From contig BRXU01000016.1 of NCBI GenBank assembly GCA_030267565.1, forward strand, positions 684,501-748,500: DNA of 64,000 nt, in the 5' to 3' direction. The position numbers and the translations under genes were made by a program. The notes under the pieces were generated by a model that saw only the letters and a program-made list of their open reading frames with translations, was not told the origin of the DNA and ran no database searches. Below are positions 52,701 to 64,000 of the stretch, in pieces (position 1 is the stretch's first letter; the number at the start of each line of letters is the position of its first letter). This DNA is from Pleodorina starrii. Taxonomy: Eukaryota > Chlorophyta > Chlorophyceae > Chlamydomonadales > Volvocaceae.

Positions 52701-53713
52701 GTGACCGTGTACTTCGGATTTGATCAAAACACAACCTTCCCATTTGGGAAGAACAAGACCGTCAGCGTCCCCAAGGGCGGCCTGAAGTTCAACGTCGAGT
52801 ACAGCAACTGGTGAATTTTCCTCGGCTGCTGCTCGTGCAAACGCCGTATACACTACCGTTCCTGGTTTCCCTGGCCGGCGCTGCAGCGCCTGCTGTTGAG
52901 GCACTGTTGCCTGAGCTCGGTTCCTCTCGTCCGCGAGGCTGACCACCATTTCACTGCCACCAGGCCATTCTGCAACGACAACAACATCCTTGGAATGGAG
53001 ATTGACTTACTGCTCAAGGGCGATGAGGCCGCGCAAGCGAACGTCTCCACAGGTAGGTCCAACATAAGGTATCACGCCCAAACCTGCGGCGTCCGACAGC
53101 TGCCCCGTGAGTAACCACCAAATCACACCTGCATTGCTGGCGACGTTGAACGCACATCGGCAAGAGGACCACCCACATTCGATCGAGAGGCTGCTTGGCC
53201 GTGCAAGGCTCGCTCACCAGCATCGTGCGGTACACCTCGGCCGCCGGCCCGCAAAGCCGTCGTGCTGTCTGCCGGCGCGCCCTCCTGCTCTCCTGACCCG
53301 CACGCCAACCGACCCAAGACATGTAAGAGCGACTGCCGTCTTCGAACCCACCTTGCCCTGTCTTCTCCCCTTTCGCCCGCTCCCCTCGACCTTTCGGACG
53401 CGCAGCCTCCGACGGCTCTCAGGTGCTGACGGTGCCCCTCAGCAATGACACCACGACCAGCATTTACTTCGCGAACTACGCATACGAGGCCAAGAACGGT
53501 ACCCGCAACATGTCGGTGGGGGTGTCCCTGGCGACCAGCGGCGGCAAGTCGACAGTCACGCTCAAGCTGCCCAACCCGTCGCCCAACGCCACCGTGTACT
53601 ACGACCCGACCGTCACGGTGACGACCACGAGCCCCGGCGGCGCAGCGGGGATCCGGGCCGCTATGTGGTCTGCTGTGCTGGCAGTGCTGCTGGGCGCATT
53701 TCTGCGAGCATGA
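49757..53713 (+). CDS. Secreted, probably GPI-anchored glycoprotein, tandem paralogue 1 (middle exons unresolved)
   Basis: Exon 1 (49757-49852) codes a signal peptide, MAKGILLFLVFVSYLLTPST. Four in-phase 3' exons follow: 51791-51941, 52552-52810, 52964-53052 and 53406-53713 (269 codons with the TGA). They contain VRFLGKSPNFQVYPN, SVESLASADPTW, YSNWPFCNDNN, many N-x-S/T sites and a hydrophobic end (AAMWSAVLAVLLGAFLRA) typical of a GPI-anchor signal. A likely middle exon starts near 50150 (AAVPATHGVESRGAVKGDAE), but its link to 51791 is not solved. The downstream neighbour shares the same exon phases and landmarks. I do not recognise the family; a cell-surface or extracellular-matrix role is inferred. 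TATA box at 49624, TGTAA at 53897. Confidence 0.7.
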
Positions 53714-55667
53714 CTAATATGAGATGCGGATGACGGAGGTATGCGCGGCCGCGCGTTTTAGTGTTTCTGGTAGTAGAGGGCTGGGCGGGTGAGCGCGCGT
53801 CTCGGTAGGTATGGTCTCGGTAAGCGATTTGCTTTTGAACCGGTCATCAATCCGACGCGGCAATGCGTGCACAAAAGGTGTATATATGATATGGCGTGTA
53901 ATGCGAGCGGCCGAGGGAATGTCAGGCCCATGTGGCCGTGGGCATGGTATGGCCGTGGGGTTGGCATGGGTGACCCACCTGTCAATAAACATGGCGACCT
54001 TCTTTGCGTCAAACACTGATATAAAATCCATGGTGCAGCGCAACCCAAAATAATGTTCGGGGGAGGCATGCTTGCGGGTTGCGCAGGGATGCGGGATGCG
54101 GGCCTCACGTGTTGGAGGGCGGCAAAAAGGCGGTACATGTATCGTCACAGCTGCGCTAAGAACCTCGGTACGATTTCTAAGGATCTTATCAATGATCACC
54201 CTCGGCGCCGCGGGATGGACGGGAACGGTGTGACAGTCCATCGCGTTCGCGGTCCGTGTTAGTCCTGAGAGATTGGACGTGCGGCGATATTACGCAGATT
54301 GCGAGCGGACCTTTGCAAATATCACCAGGACCGTCGCCGGGGGCGCCGCGGCTGCGGCACCAGTAGGGACCGCTGGCTTGCGGCAGGCGTGCAACTATCG
54401 TGTTTTGTTTCGTCGAGTCGGACAGGCAGCCGCTGCCTTCCGGACAGATCCTAGCGGTCAAATCTATATATGGTTTTGGGGGCCATGATCCCCGCAAACA
54501 TTTGCGGCGCATGCTGCAAAGATCTTGTTTAGTCTTCTTTCGTCGCTTAAGGATCGTGCTTGATGCCTGTGTGGTATTGCATGTGGTTATTGCGTCCAGT
54601 GCCAATGACACAGTTTTGGATCCGGCAAATGCCGTGACGACAGGAGAGATGGCTACTTGACGACGTTGACGGACCGCATGTCCTAGTGAAGTCAATAACC
54701 CAGGGGTCTGTTCTAGAGCGAAGCTTTGGGATCTGCCAGCAGCCATGCTTTGGAACTGTAACAAGAGCCGTGCTTAACTGCTTATCCCCTCTTCGCTGTA
54801 TTTCACTCATACGCAATGCTGCGCAAAACCCCAGCCCAGAGGCCCCCGTCTTGTGTTGAGGCTTAAGGGCCTTACCGATACGCGCCAGGAGAAAAATACA
54901 TCTTAGCCTTAGAGAACAGGGGAAGATGCACTTCGCGACACTGCTTTTGAACAATCAGTGCGACAGTGCACTGGAGCGATGGAGCTGCGGCTAAAACTTG
55001 AGGACGAGGATGGGCTAGGGCGCGCCAGGATAAGCTCTATCGGCTCGCTTTGGAGCATGACTGTGCCGGGTGCGGTATGCACCGGCGATCCCTTTTGGCC
55101 CACTGTAAAACGGTTTATTTAAACGAATGCAAGAGTCCGGGACCTCTCGTGCACGGACTGGCATAAGGGGAAGAATATTGCAGATTTCCATGTCTTTTTG
55201 ACGGATTCCGGGGTCATGCGCTATCGCGTTCCGTCCGTGTCCATCGAAACGTCATTCTCTCACTACCTCTCATACCCACGGAGGTCGGATTTTGCCCCCG
55301 TCCGCCCCTGTCCGCCTTGCTGGCTGCTATCTTGGCTGACGCCTGCCGCTGTGTATTAAGCACCGTTACAATGCTGTAATCTAAAGCGAGTAGCAACGGG
55401 GACGAAGGGGTAAGCATCGACCGGACTTTCCCAATCCCCGAAACCCTGTACGATAGGCCGGCGGTGCTCCCCGTCTGACTCTTTAAGCGCCTTTTCGAAT
55501 TCAACGGCATTAAAATATATGAGATAGGTTCACAACTATTTGTCAGTCATTCCGTAGAGTATAATCAAATCATATAAAGGTTCCAACGAACAACATTATT
55601 CCGTTGCAACCCGCAAATATCCTCGATTTTGCATAGTTGTATAGCAGCGGTCGCCAAAGGTAGGAGA
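53714..55667. promoter_or_regulatory. Intergenic region between the tandem paralogues, TATA box at 55573
   Basis: TATAAAG at 55573-55579 lies 89 bp before the ATG of paralogue 2. The rest is the 3' region of paralogue 1 and sequence in which I see no gene; frames near 54273-54660 and 54547-54954 are short and featureless. Confidence 0.5.
53897..53901 (+). terminator. TGTAA polyadenylation signal candidate for paralogue 1
   Basis: The volvocine-type poly(A) signal lies 184 bp after the stop codon on the same strand. Confidence 0.5.
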
Positions 55668-58600
55668 ATGAGGAAGGCAGTGATTGCAGTAATGTTATCG
55701 CTACTTCTGGTGTTAGCTGCTGGACAGCAAGGAGCAGGCAAGTTCATTCAGGGCGACACGCCATGGTTCCTTCCGCCTTCTTCCGTGACGGAGCCTTGCA
55801 CATGCGTACTGATTTTTGCATACATGGATTCATGCCGTCGAGAGCTGACGGCCCCGCTGCCTACGTGTTCCCGGCGCCCCGCTGCCCGGGCCCGGGGCCC
55901 GGGGCCCCGCTGCCCGGGCCCGGAAGCGGGAGGGACCACCAACGTCCTGGTTGCCCTCACGGTTCACGTGCAACAATTAAAAACGGCTGAAATCTACGTA
56001 TCATGCCTTTCCACGCTCTGTTATGGCCTCGTAGGCGGTGAAGGCAGCGGAGGCGCCGGTGGTGGCGGTGGTGGTGGTGGTGGTGGTGGCGCTGGCGGTG
56101 CGGGAGGCAATGGCGGTTCGGGAGGTGCCGGCAACGCCGGCGGACAGGGCGGGCAGGGCGGTGCGGGAAGCTCACCCGGCGCACGTGAGTTCGATGTGGT
56201 GATGCGATGTGAAGTCAAGCCAGTCGGAAAAGCATGTGCGGGGGGGAGTTCGGATCCTGCTAGAGGTGCCAGTCATGACGGGCCTCGCAGCCCGGCGTCC
56301 GATCCCCCTCGCTTACCGTACCTCCGGCAGCGTCTGCCCCAAGCACTCGCGCCCTAGGAATGCACACCTCCCACAGCCGCCCCCAAAGTCACCCTGAATC
56401 GCCGGAGTTGTCCGCTCAGGACACCCGACTCCGCCTCTGTCCCGTCCCGCCCCATACGCGCCGAATCGCCTTCCCGACGATCCCAGCACCCTGCGACAAA
56501 AACACACCCTGCCACCCTTGCCCCGTTGCCCAGCGCCGCCCCGTCGCCCATTCCCACTTTCCCTCTAGCCCACCCCAACAGTCGCACATACCCAACCACA
56601 CGCCTTGCCTTGCCCCGCCCCGCCTCGCCTCGCTTCCCTGGCTGCTTGGCCCACACCTCCTCAGGTCCAGGCGGCGGCGCCGTCAATGCAACCAACGGCG
56701 CGGGCGGCCAAGGCGGCCAAGGCGGTCAGGGCGGCGGCCAAGGCGGTCAGGGCGGCGGCCAAGGCGGTCAGGGCGGCGGCCAAGGCGGTCAGGGCGGCCA
56801 AGGCGGTCAGGGCGGCCAAGGCGGTCAGGGCGGTCAAGGCGGTCAGGCTCAGACCAACGGACAGGGGCGCGGTGCCAACGCCACAACTACGAATGGCCAG
56901 GGTGGCCAGGGCCAAGAACGAGGACAGGGTCAGGGCCAGGGTCAGGGTGGCAAGCCCCGCAGCGACGACCCACGGCCGCGCAGCTGGGGCGCCCCCAACA
57001 CCCGCAACGAGACCGAGTTCGACGACCGCAAGAGCCCGCGCAAGGTACGGTGCGGTACGGCAAGGGGCGGAATCGCGGGCCGCGGAAACCCCAAGTAGCG
57101 AGGGCGAAGGGCGGTTGCCTGGAAGCTGGAACCCCGTGCGGCGGGCGCGCAGTGCACCGCGCGCGCCGGGTCGCAAACCCGCCGCAACACTCGCGCCCCC
57201 GAGGGGCAGGAAAAGCCAAGCACCCGCCCCGTGCGGCCGTGCCCCCCCACCCGCCCGTCTGTCTCTGTCTGCCTTTTTCGGCTCTCGGTCGCCTACGTCC
57301 CTCCGCTGCGGCGTCGTTTTTATTACCTCCCTTTTACAGCCCGCCGGGACCAACCCAAGTACCCAACCCCAACGCACTCCCTGACCCCACCAACCCAACC
57401 CTCAACAACCCCCGCCCCGCCCAACCCCAACCCCGACCCTACGGCCTACGCCGCCGCCCCAGGTCGCCTTCCTGGGCAAATCCGCCAACGTCCGCGTCTA
57501 CCCCAACTTCTCAGACACCGAGGTGTTCGTCCAGCTCCGCTTCGGCAAGATTGCTGAGCTGGACGCGGCCGGCAAGCCCCTGCCGGGCCACCAGATTGCA
57601 TCGATGGCCGACTCTGGCGACGCCGTCACATTCAGCGCCGGCAACCGCACCCTGGCCGGCAGCGTCAATGCCTCATTCGCCAACGTGACACTCAGCCCTC
57701 GCGCGCGCAGCGAGTTCAAGCCGCAGTGCGGCGGCGGCAACGCCAGCGCGGCGGGCGCCGCGCCGCGCGTGTCGGTTGAGCTGCTGTTCGGTTTGGACGA
57801 TGCGGTGAGCCTGCCGTACGGCGGGCTCAACGTGAGCGTGCCGCGCAACGGCCTCAAGTGGACGATCTCGTACGCCAACTGGTGAGCGAGAGCGCGGGTT
57901 TGCGCCTTCTTTTGACGCGGGCGCACGAAGGCTGGCGGTCACTTCCCGCCTTTGCCCTTTCTCAATGCACCTGCGCAAATGCCGTGTTTCTCAACTGCTT
58001 CATGCGCGTGTGTAGTGTATGTATGTGTGTGTGTCGTGTCACGTGCGTGGGCGTCGTGGCATCCCCACTAGCCACCCCCTTGCTGCCGAGTGTTTGCTCG
58101 CCTGCAAAGCTCGCTCCCCACGCCGCCCACCATGCGGCCCCTGCCCTCCCACACCTTTCTTTATCTTCATTACCGTCCAGCTCTTATTCCCCCTATGCCG
58201 CTGCTCCTGCCCTCCTGGTCCTCCTCCTCCTCCTCCACCTCCACCTCCCGCCGTCCCTCCCCCGCAGGCCCTTCTGCAACGACTCCAACTCCCTTGCCGT
58301 ATCCCTGGACCTGATGCTGCCAGTCGACGCCTCCGCGACCGTCAACACAGACGGTACTGCCCAACATGGGGGGGCGGGCGGGCGGGGGGGGGCGCGGGCA
58401 GCCAGCACATGACAACCACCGGGGTGCGGATCGGGCGCCTTACCCCGCCTTTCCACATATACGCACACGCGCAGTCGTTCACACACACGCGCTCACTCAC
58501 ACCACACACAACCACCGTCATGTTGGTGGGACGAAGTTGCCCTTACCGATCATGCGAGGGCGTAAGGAGGGCGGGCGTGCCTGCGCTGCCAGGCCCCATC

Positions 58601-59139
58601 CTTACTCGCCACTGCTACCGCTACCGCTGTGCTACCGCCATGCGCGCCGCCATGCACGAACACTCTAAAACCCTTTATTCAAACTAAAACTCCCATCCTG
58701 AAACTCAAAACTCAACTCCCAACTTCCGCTGCCCAAACCCCCAACTCAACCCACAGCCTCCGGCACGTCGCTGCTGCTGCGCCTGGGCACCGAGTACAAC
58801 GCCACCCTCGCCTTCCTGGATTACGCGCTGGACGGCCCCTCCGGAGCCATCAAGATGCCAGCCTACGTCAACGTCAGCCAGGGCATCAGCTCCGGCGGCG
58901 GCGGCGTGGTCTCGGTCACCACGGTGCTGCCCAACCCCAAGAAGTACGACGCCGCTGGCGTGTGGTACGACCCCACCTCCGCCACGACGTCGGTCTTCCT
59001 GGCGGCCGACGACCCGGGCAACGGCGTGGCCGCCCTGGTCACCGCCGGCGGCACCGGCAGCGGCGCGGCGGCGGGACTGCGTGTTAGCCTCTGGGCTGCG
59101 CTGGCGGCCCTCCTGCTCAGCGCGTTCCTGATGGCGTGA
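55668..59139 (+). CDS. Secreted Gly/Gln-rich, probably GPI-anchored glycoprotein, tandem paralogue 2
   Basis: Six exons: 55668-55737, 56035-56184, 56665-57044, 57463-57881, 58268-58353 and 58757-59139. They join in phase to 496 codons. Residues 1-20 form a signal peptide (MRKAVIAVMLSLLLVLAAG). Residues 24 to about 165 are GGQ/GGN repeats, including a run of GGQGGQGG units (56690-56850), then a charged hinge (DDRKSPRK). The conserved domain starts VAFLGKSANVRVYPN (residue 201), runs to TISYANWPFCNDSN (about 345), and the last exon ends with SLWAALAALLLSAFLMA, a GPI-type tail. Potential N-glycosylation sites are frequent. The first donor is AG|GCAAGT, a consensus GC-AG intron supported by phase. 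Paralogue 1 has an extra intron where this gene's exon 4 is continuous. Likely a wall or surface glycoprotein; no known family assigned. Confidence 0.82.
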
Positions 59140-61264
59140 TGAACCTGCGTGAAACAACAACGACAACTGGCGATGTTCGGGGTGCAATGTTCAGCGATTC
59201 GCTTGCGCCCATAACAACTTGTGCTGAGCGCGGAGGAGCGGATTGAGGTGCTGGTGCTGGTGCCCGATGGTGAGCAGCTGCTGCTCGTTCTTCCATACAT
59301 ACGGATGTGAGCCACATCCGCGTTCATTTCCCATTTTCTGTCTCCTCCTTCCTTCCTTATTATGCCCGTCGAAGAAGCGCGCGCGATTATTGCCTAGCTC
59401 CTGGTCATTGCACGACGGCACAGCGTGCAAGACCAAGCACGGCGTAACAAAGCATGACATGTCGGGCCCGAATGATGATGTTTTGAATCCTTCAAGAGCT
59501 TCGATTAAAGAATTGCTGGAAGAAATGGCCGGTGGCGCGAATTTAACCTCGGACGAACCCTGAGAAACCCGGATTGGATCGAAGGATGTATGAACTGTTG
59601 TGTGAGTAATCCCCTTTTGGCCCGGACTGGTGGTTTCACCCGTGTGAGCAAGTGCTCACGCACGTTTTCGGCGTAGACTGGCAGGCAGGCAGGCATGCGT
59701 GCGTATGGACGGTTGTTCTTTTCAGGGGGGCACCATTCAATTTGGGATTTTGCTGCATTGCGGGGGGGTGGTTTGACGCGACACGCTCTGAATGTGTGTG
59801 GGCCGGCTGCTTACCACTGGCAGCACTGGCAGCTGTCGTTGCGACAGTGCGTTGCTCTTGTTCGATGGGCTCCAGACTGGTCGTACGCTTCTGTCGTTAC
59901 CGTGTATGTATGTGTGTATATGTGTATGTGTCTATGTTTCCAAAGAGGCGCTGCTGAATGCGCGGAATAAGAACCGGCGATCTCGGGAGCCTCCCTCACC
60001 CTTTCTAGGGGAGCTAGGGGGGTTCCTCGTACAGCTCGCTCGTACGAACTTTTGACGGAAACTACATACTAGTGCCCCGAATATGGCACCGTACTGCTAA
60101 TGTCAAGTATGTATGTATGCCCCGGTATTAAATGATGGGACATGCGTTGGCTGATTGTGTGATCATTGCCGCTGTAATCCCCACTGCTACAACGACGTAT
60201 CGTCTTGTCTCGACAACGGCGTCGTGAGTCACGTCCGCTCCATCTCTTGACTGCATTCGGGTGACAACCCCTGCTTGCTGCTGGTAATCCCCCGTCTGAT
60301 GCCCGCCTCGTACCGTATATTGGCTTTTGCAGCTTTTTGCTCTAAAGAGTCTTCTCAGACTCTTTTCACCGACAATCCTTCAGAACTAAGAACGGTGGAT
60401 CCATACAGCAGGTCTGTTACCAGAGCAGCCCGCCGGTCCCCACTGCCCAGCTGTTGAAGAGGAAGCTCTAATCACGCCTTCCGTAACCCGCAGTCTTGTC
60501 TGGAGGAGCGCGCAACTGGCTCCCCGGCGTGCAACCGGGGGAGGGAGGCGAGCAGCGGCATCGATGGATGGATGGCGGCGCGCGACTCGTTACACGGCGT
60601 GCGCGTGGCGGGGCGCTGCAAAAGGGGGCCTCAGCCTCTCCCGTCCGCCCTACATTCAGCTGTAGCTTCCCCCCCCCAAAAGACGCCGTAACATCCAAAA
60701 GCGGTGACACCATGGGCTGCGAAACGCCGTCTCAGACAGACAACCCGCCGCACATCGAATGACACGACGCGCGTGTGCGTGAGTGATTGCGGTGCCTGCC
60801 AACTTCGGATGCTTTTAAAAGATTGCAATGGATGGACACTTCGGGGGCTCGGTGAGACGCGGCAACACGCGCTCGGAAGCGGGCGGCCGGTAAGAGAAGA
60901 GTCCGGCGGTTTGGACAGGCATGCAGGGTACCCTGTGGGGTACATGCCCCCAAAGCCCAAAAGGCGCCGCAGCGGCTGTGTGCCACGCCGTCGGGGCGCT
61001 TGCTCCGCCGAGGCCCCCGGGCCAGTATGTCACAGCGTACCACCGCGAAAGTACGGAAAACGGTACGACATGCAAATGTGGATGGCGGTCCAGCGTTCAG
61101 CCGCTCCGCGGCTGCCGACACGCCGCGGGCTTGCGTCTCCGGTGACTGGCGACGGCAACTGATTCCCTCACCGCCGCTGTCGTAACGCCAACGACGGCGA
61201 AATCCGTGCCGCGGCGGAGGGGTCGGCGGCCGCGTAGGTCCGTGAGGACGTGGGCGGTCGCCTC
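59140..61264. other. Convergent intergenic region, no gene seen
   Basis: 2.1 kb lies between two converging stops. TGTAA occurs on plus near 60174 and on minus near 60591, either of which could end a transcript. Open frames here are short and lack motifs. A short GT/TATG-rich stretch lies at about 59900-59935. Confidence 0.5.
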
Positions 61265-63275
61265 CTAAGAAGCGGAGACGATGCCGAGAGCCGCCAGCTC
61301 ATCTGCTGCAGCAGCGGCTGGCGCCGCTGCCGCCGCCGGCTCGCCGCCTGCGGCGGCGGCAGCGGCCGCCGCTGCCGCGGCGGCCTGTGCGGCGACCTGG
61401 CCCTTGGGCGGCCTGCCGCCCCGGCGGACCGGGGGCGGCCGCGGGGCGCCCTCGGGGGCGTCCTCCTCTCCGTTGGCGGCGGGGGCACGGCCGCCTGGGT
61501 TGCGTCGGCGCCCCTGGGAGCGCGGCGCACGGCGCGCTGGCACCTGCAGAGGGCAGCAGGTGGTGGAAGCGACCGTCAGCGGCAGCGGCAAAACGACGGG
61601 TGCGTAGTTACGACCCACCGGCGCGAGAACGAGTGCGAGGCGCATATGGCCGGATGGATGGATGGGCGGTGAAGTCGCGGCCGAGAACGAGGCAGGCGGG
61701 CGAGATGCAGCGGGACAGGGCGGGCACTTCGAACTCGACTTTTCATCTCAAGAGCTCCACCAAGCACCAACCCATTCCACGACCCCAGGACCCACGACGG
61801 GTGCGTAGTTACGTGAGCCACCGGCGCTAACGAGTGCGAGGCTGATGGCCGGGTGGATGGACAGGACCCACCTGAACCAGCTCCAGCTGATCATCCGCGG
61901 GGTGAGGCTCGTCCCTGGGATTCGCCTCGCCCTCCGCCGCCTCCGCCTCCGCCTCGGCCGCCGCCGCCGGCGCCTCCGCGACCTTGGCCGGCACCGCCTC
62001 CGGGTGCGCCTCCGCGACGTGATCGCGGGCGCGGTTCTTGCTCCTGAGGACACGGCATGAACACGGTATGACGGTGAACACGCGTGCCGCAGTTCAGAGC
62101 AGGCCGTCAGGTCCGGCAAAAACGCTCGGTCAACAGGAATAAGAAAAAACTTAAGATGGGGCGTGCCAAGCACTCTGGGGAGCCAACCTGCAGAACCAGA
62201 ACCGCCGCAAGTTCCGTTTCTCAATGTGTCTGCGTTGTAAAAGGAAAGCGCCAATGCGCCGAAACCCAGTTGGGACGCTGAACCATTTGGGTCAGCGCCA
62301 TTTGGGTCGTCTTGGTGCCTCTGTGCAAGCGGTAGCTCAATTCAACGGCCCAAACTCGGCGCCGCCGCCCTTCAAAACCAAACCCTCCCGCCCTTCCCGC
62401 TCCCGCCCCCAAACCGCATGAAGTCCGGCACCCACTGACCCCTTAGCCCCTTGATCCCACTAAAATAAGCCACAGGATTGCGGCCCCGCCGGCCCGGCCC
62501 GCACTCACTTGAAGCCCTGCTCGCAGAGCTTGCAGCGGAGCAGCGTCACCTGCCGCTCCGTCCTCGGCTCCTGCGGCTCGGCGGGCACGGGCGAGCCGCC
62601 CAGCGCCGCCGCCGCCGCGGCGGCGGCGGCGGCGGCCACCGCCGCCGCATCCGCGTTGTTCGGAACCGCCGCCGCCGCTGCAGCTGGCGCCGAACGGCCC
62701 CCGCGCCGCCGCGGGTTCCGCAGCGGCCGCCGCGCCTCGGCCCCGTCGCCGTTCTCCGTCGCCGCCGCGCCATCGGAGACGCCCCGGGGAGGGCGCCCGC
62801 CGCGGCGGACGGGCTGCGGCGGCGCGGCGCCGTCGGCCGACGGGTCCACGTGCTTCGCCTGCGTATGGCGAGTCAGGCCTTGCTCCGTGGCGAATGCGCG
62901 GTCGCACTGGCTGCATGCGAAGTCGCCCTCGGTGGCCTTGACGTCGTCGCCCGCAGGCCGGCGGCCACCACGGCGGCGGCCGCCGCCGCGCGGGGGCGCA
63001 TCGGCGCCGTCGGCCGCGGCGCCGTCGGCGCCGGCCTCGTCGGCGGGCTTGGCGCGGCCGCCGCGCCGCTGGCGCTGCGAGCGCGGCGGCTCATCGGCGC
63101 CCTCGCCGGCCGGCGCCGGCTCCGGAACCTGGGCCTGATCTTGGGCCTGGGCCGTCTCGGTGTGCTCGTCGTCACTGTCGTCCATCACAGAGACTCCGTG
63201 CACCTGCTGCATGTGCGTCTTGTACTCTGGGCGTGGCAAACGCGTTCCGCACTCCGCGCAAAGGTTCGTGGCCAT
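61265..63275 (-). CDS. C2H2 zinc-finger protein with GRP-core (AT-hook-like) motifs
   Basis: Three exons (63275-62509, 62043-61872, 61543-61265) join in phase to 405 residues. The start ATG is followed directly by the first finger, CAECGTRL...HMQQVH (CX2CX11HX4H, slightly short). A second finger reads CSQCDRAF...HTQAKH (CX2CX12HX4H). A third, CKLCEQGFK|SKNRARDHVAEAH, is split by intron 1 and is only complete after splicing. Between and after the fingers are basic modules: GRRRGGRRPAG, PVRRGGRPPRG, RRRGGRS and PVRRGGRPPKG, each with a GRP or GRR core like AT hooks. The rest is Ala/Glu-rich and disordered. It is probably a nuclear DNA- or RNA-binding protein; the target is unknown. Confidence 0.85.
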
Positions 63276-64000
63276 ATGCGGTCGCGCCGGGTGATCTGGT
63301 GCGAAGCAGCGGGACGGACCGGGTGAGGGCGGTTGCGTAAGTTTTCCTTCGCCATGCGAGACCGCAACGGAACGCCTTTGCAGGTGCAAGGTGTGTTTGA
63401 CGCTCACCGGTACATGCATGGTTGCAGATCTGTGACCATTTATCTTTAGGCAACGAAAAAAGTGTTACGGCAGGGTAAACAAAGGCGCTGTGGCAAACCA
63501 GCATCCAACAGGCCGGGCCCCGCTCCGACTCGCATGCAACACGCAAGACCCATATGACGAAGTCGATCACGAGCATTTTAACGTTGTGCTCACCTCGGAA
63601 GACCCTAGGAGACTGTTCAGCTGGCGGCAGCCGTTCCGTATGTGTCGCTCGCGACGAGGAACCGCTGCGTGATCAAGCTTGCAAGCGTGTGCAAACGGGA
63701 ATGATCGCCGGAAAACAAGACGTTTCAAGCTTTATCGAACATGGAGCAGGGCAATTGGTCCTTATGTCACTTTCCATTGTGTACGGCGAACAACGTTTTT
63801 CGGTGCGAAATGGTGTGGCTCGGTATAATAATTGTTCGATTTTTGTACCAAAATGTGCATGGACTGCAACAATATGTGTGACGTATTGTCTTCAAGGGCC
63901 ACTGCGAAAAGTAGCTCATAGGGCTGTATGCACTGCGAGCTCCCGAACGCAAGCCTTATCCGCCTAGGCGAGGCACGTTTTATTTGTCAACTTCTACTGA
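63276..64000. promoter_or_regulatory. Upstream region of the zinc-finger gene
   Basis: This should contain the promoter and leader of the minus-strand zinc-finger gene. No TATA box in a plausible position and no other gene was seen up to the window edge. Confidence 0.4.

Overview
The window looks like nuclear DNA of a volvocine green alga (Chlamydomonadales; a Volvox, Gonium or Eudorina relative). It is very GC-rich, its genes are cut into many small exons with GTGGGT/GTGAGT donors and pyrimidine-rich acceptors, its proteins carry long Ala/Gly/Gln tracts, and it contains a Dualen/RandI-type LINE, a clade first described from Chlamydomonas. The genus is inference. All gene models were assembled by hand from splice consensus plus codon phase; none has transcript support.

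Layout. (1) 294-19377, minus: a STAND receptor-like gene, with a TIR-like module, a NACHT ATPase and a seven-blade WD40 propeller. Its 18 exons splice into 1,480 uninterrupted codons. (2) 10446-17444, minus: a 7.0 kb LINE inside the intron that splits the TIR-like module. It is 5'-truncated, flanked by a perfect 13-bp target-site duplication and still has one open frame. It encodes the end of an APE endonuclease, a reverse transcriptase, an RNase H, a CCHC knuckle and a restriction-like endonuclease. (3) About 20440-22070, minus: a decayed tandem copy of the receptor's 5' exons, with a nonsense codon and a cluster of palindromes. (4) 22244-22606, plus: a PKR1-like V-ATPase assembly factor, followed after 43 bp by a SET-domain methyltransferase gene (to 27681). 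The pair could be co-transcribed. (5) 28449-31023, minus: a DEDDy 3'-5' exonuclease. (6) 31892-39177, plus: a 16-exon kanadaptin (FHA domain) gene of 944 codons. (7) 40464-48031, minus: a 10-exon gene for a predicted secreted 1,319-aa protein of unknown family, with two giant tetranucleotide arrays in its introns. (8) 49757-53713 and 55668-59139, plus: two tandem paralogous secreted, probably GPI-anchored glycoproteins of a family I do not recognise. (9) 61265-63275, minus: a three-finger C2H2 protein with GRP-core (AT-hook-like) motifs.

Most genes are unrelated housekeeping or surface genes. The region of most interest is the first 22 kb: an immune-receptor-like gene with a recent dual-endonuclease retrotransposon in its signalling domain and a broken duplicate at its 5' end.
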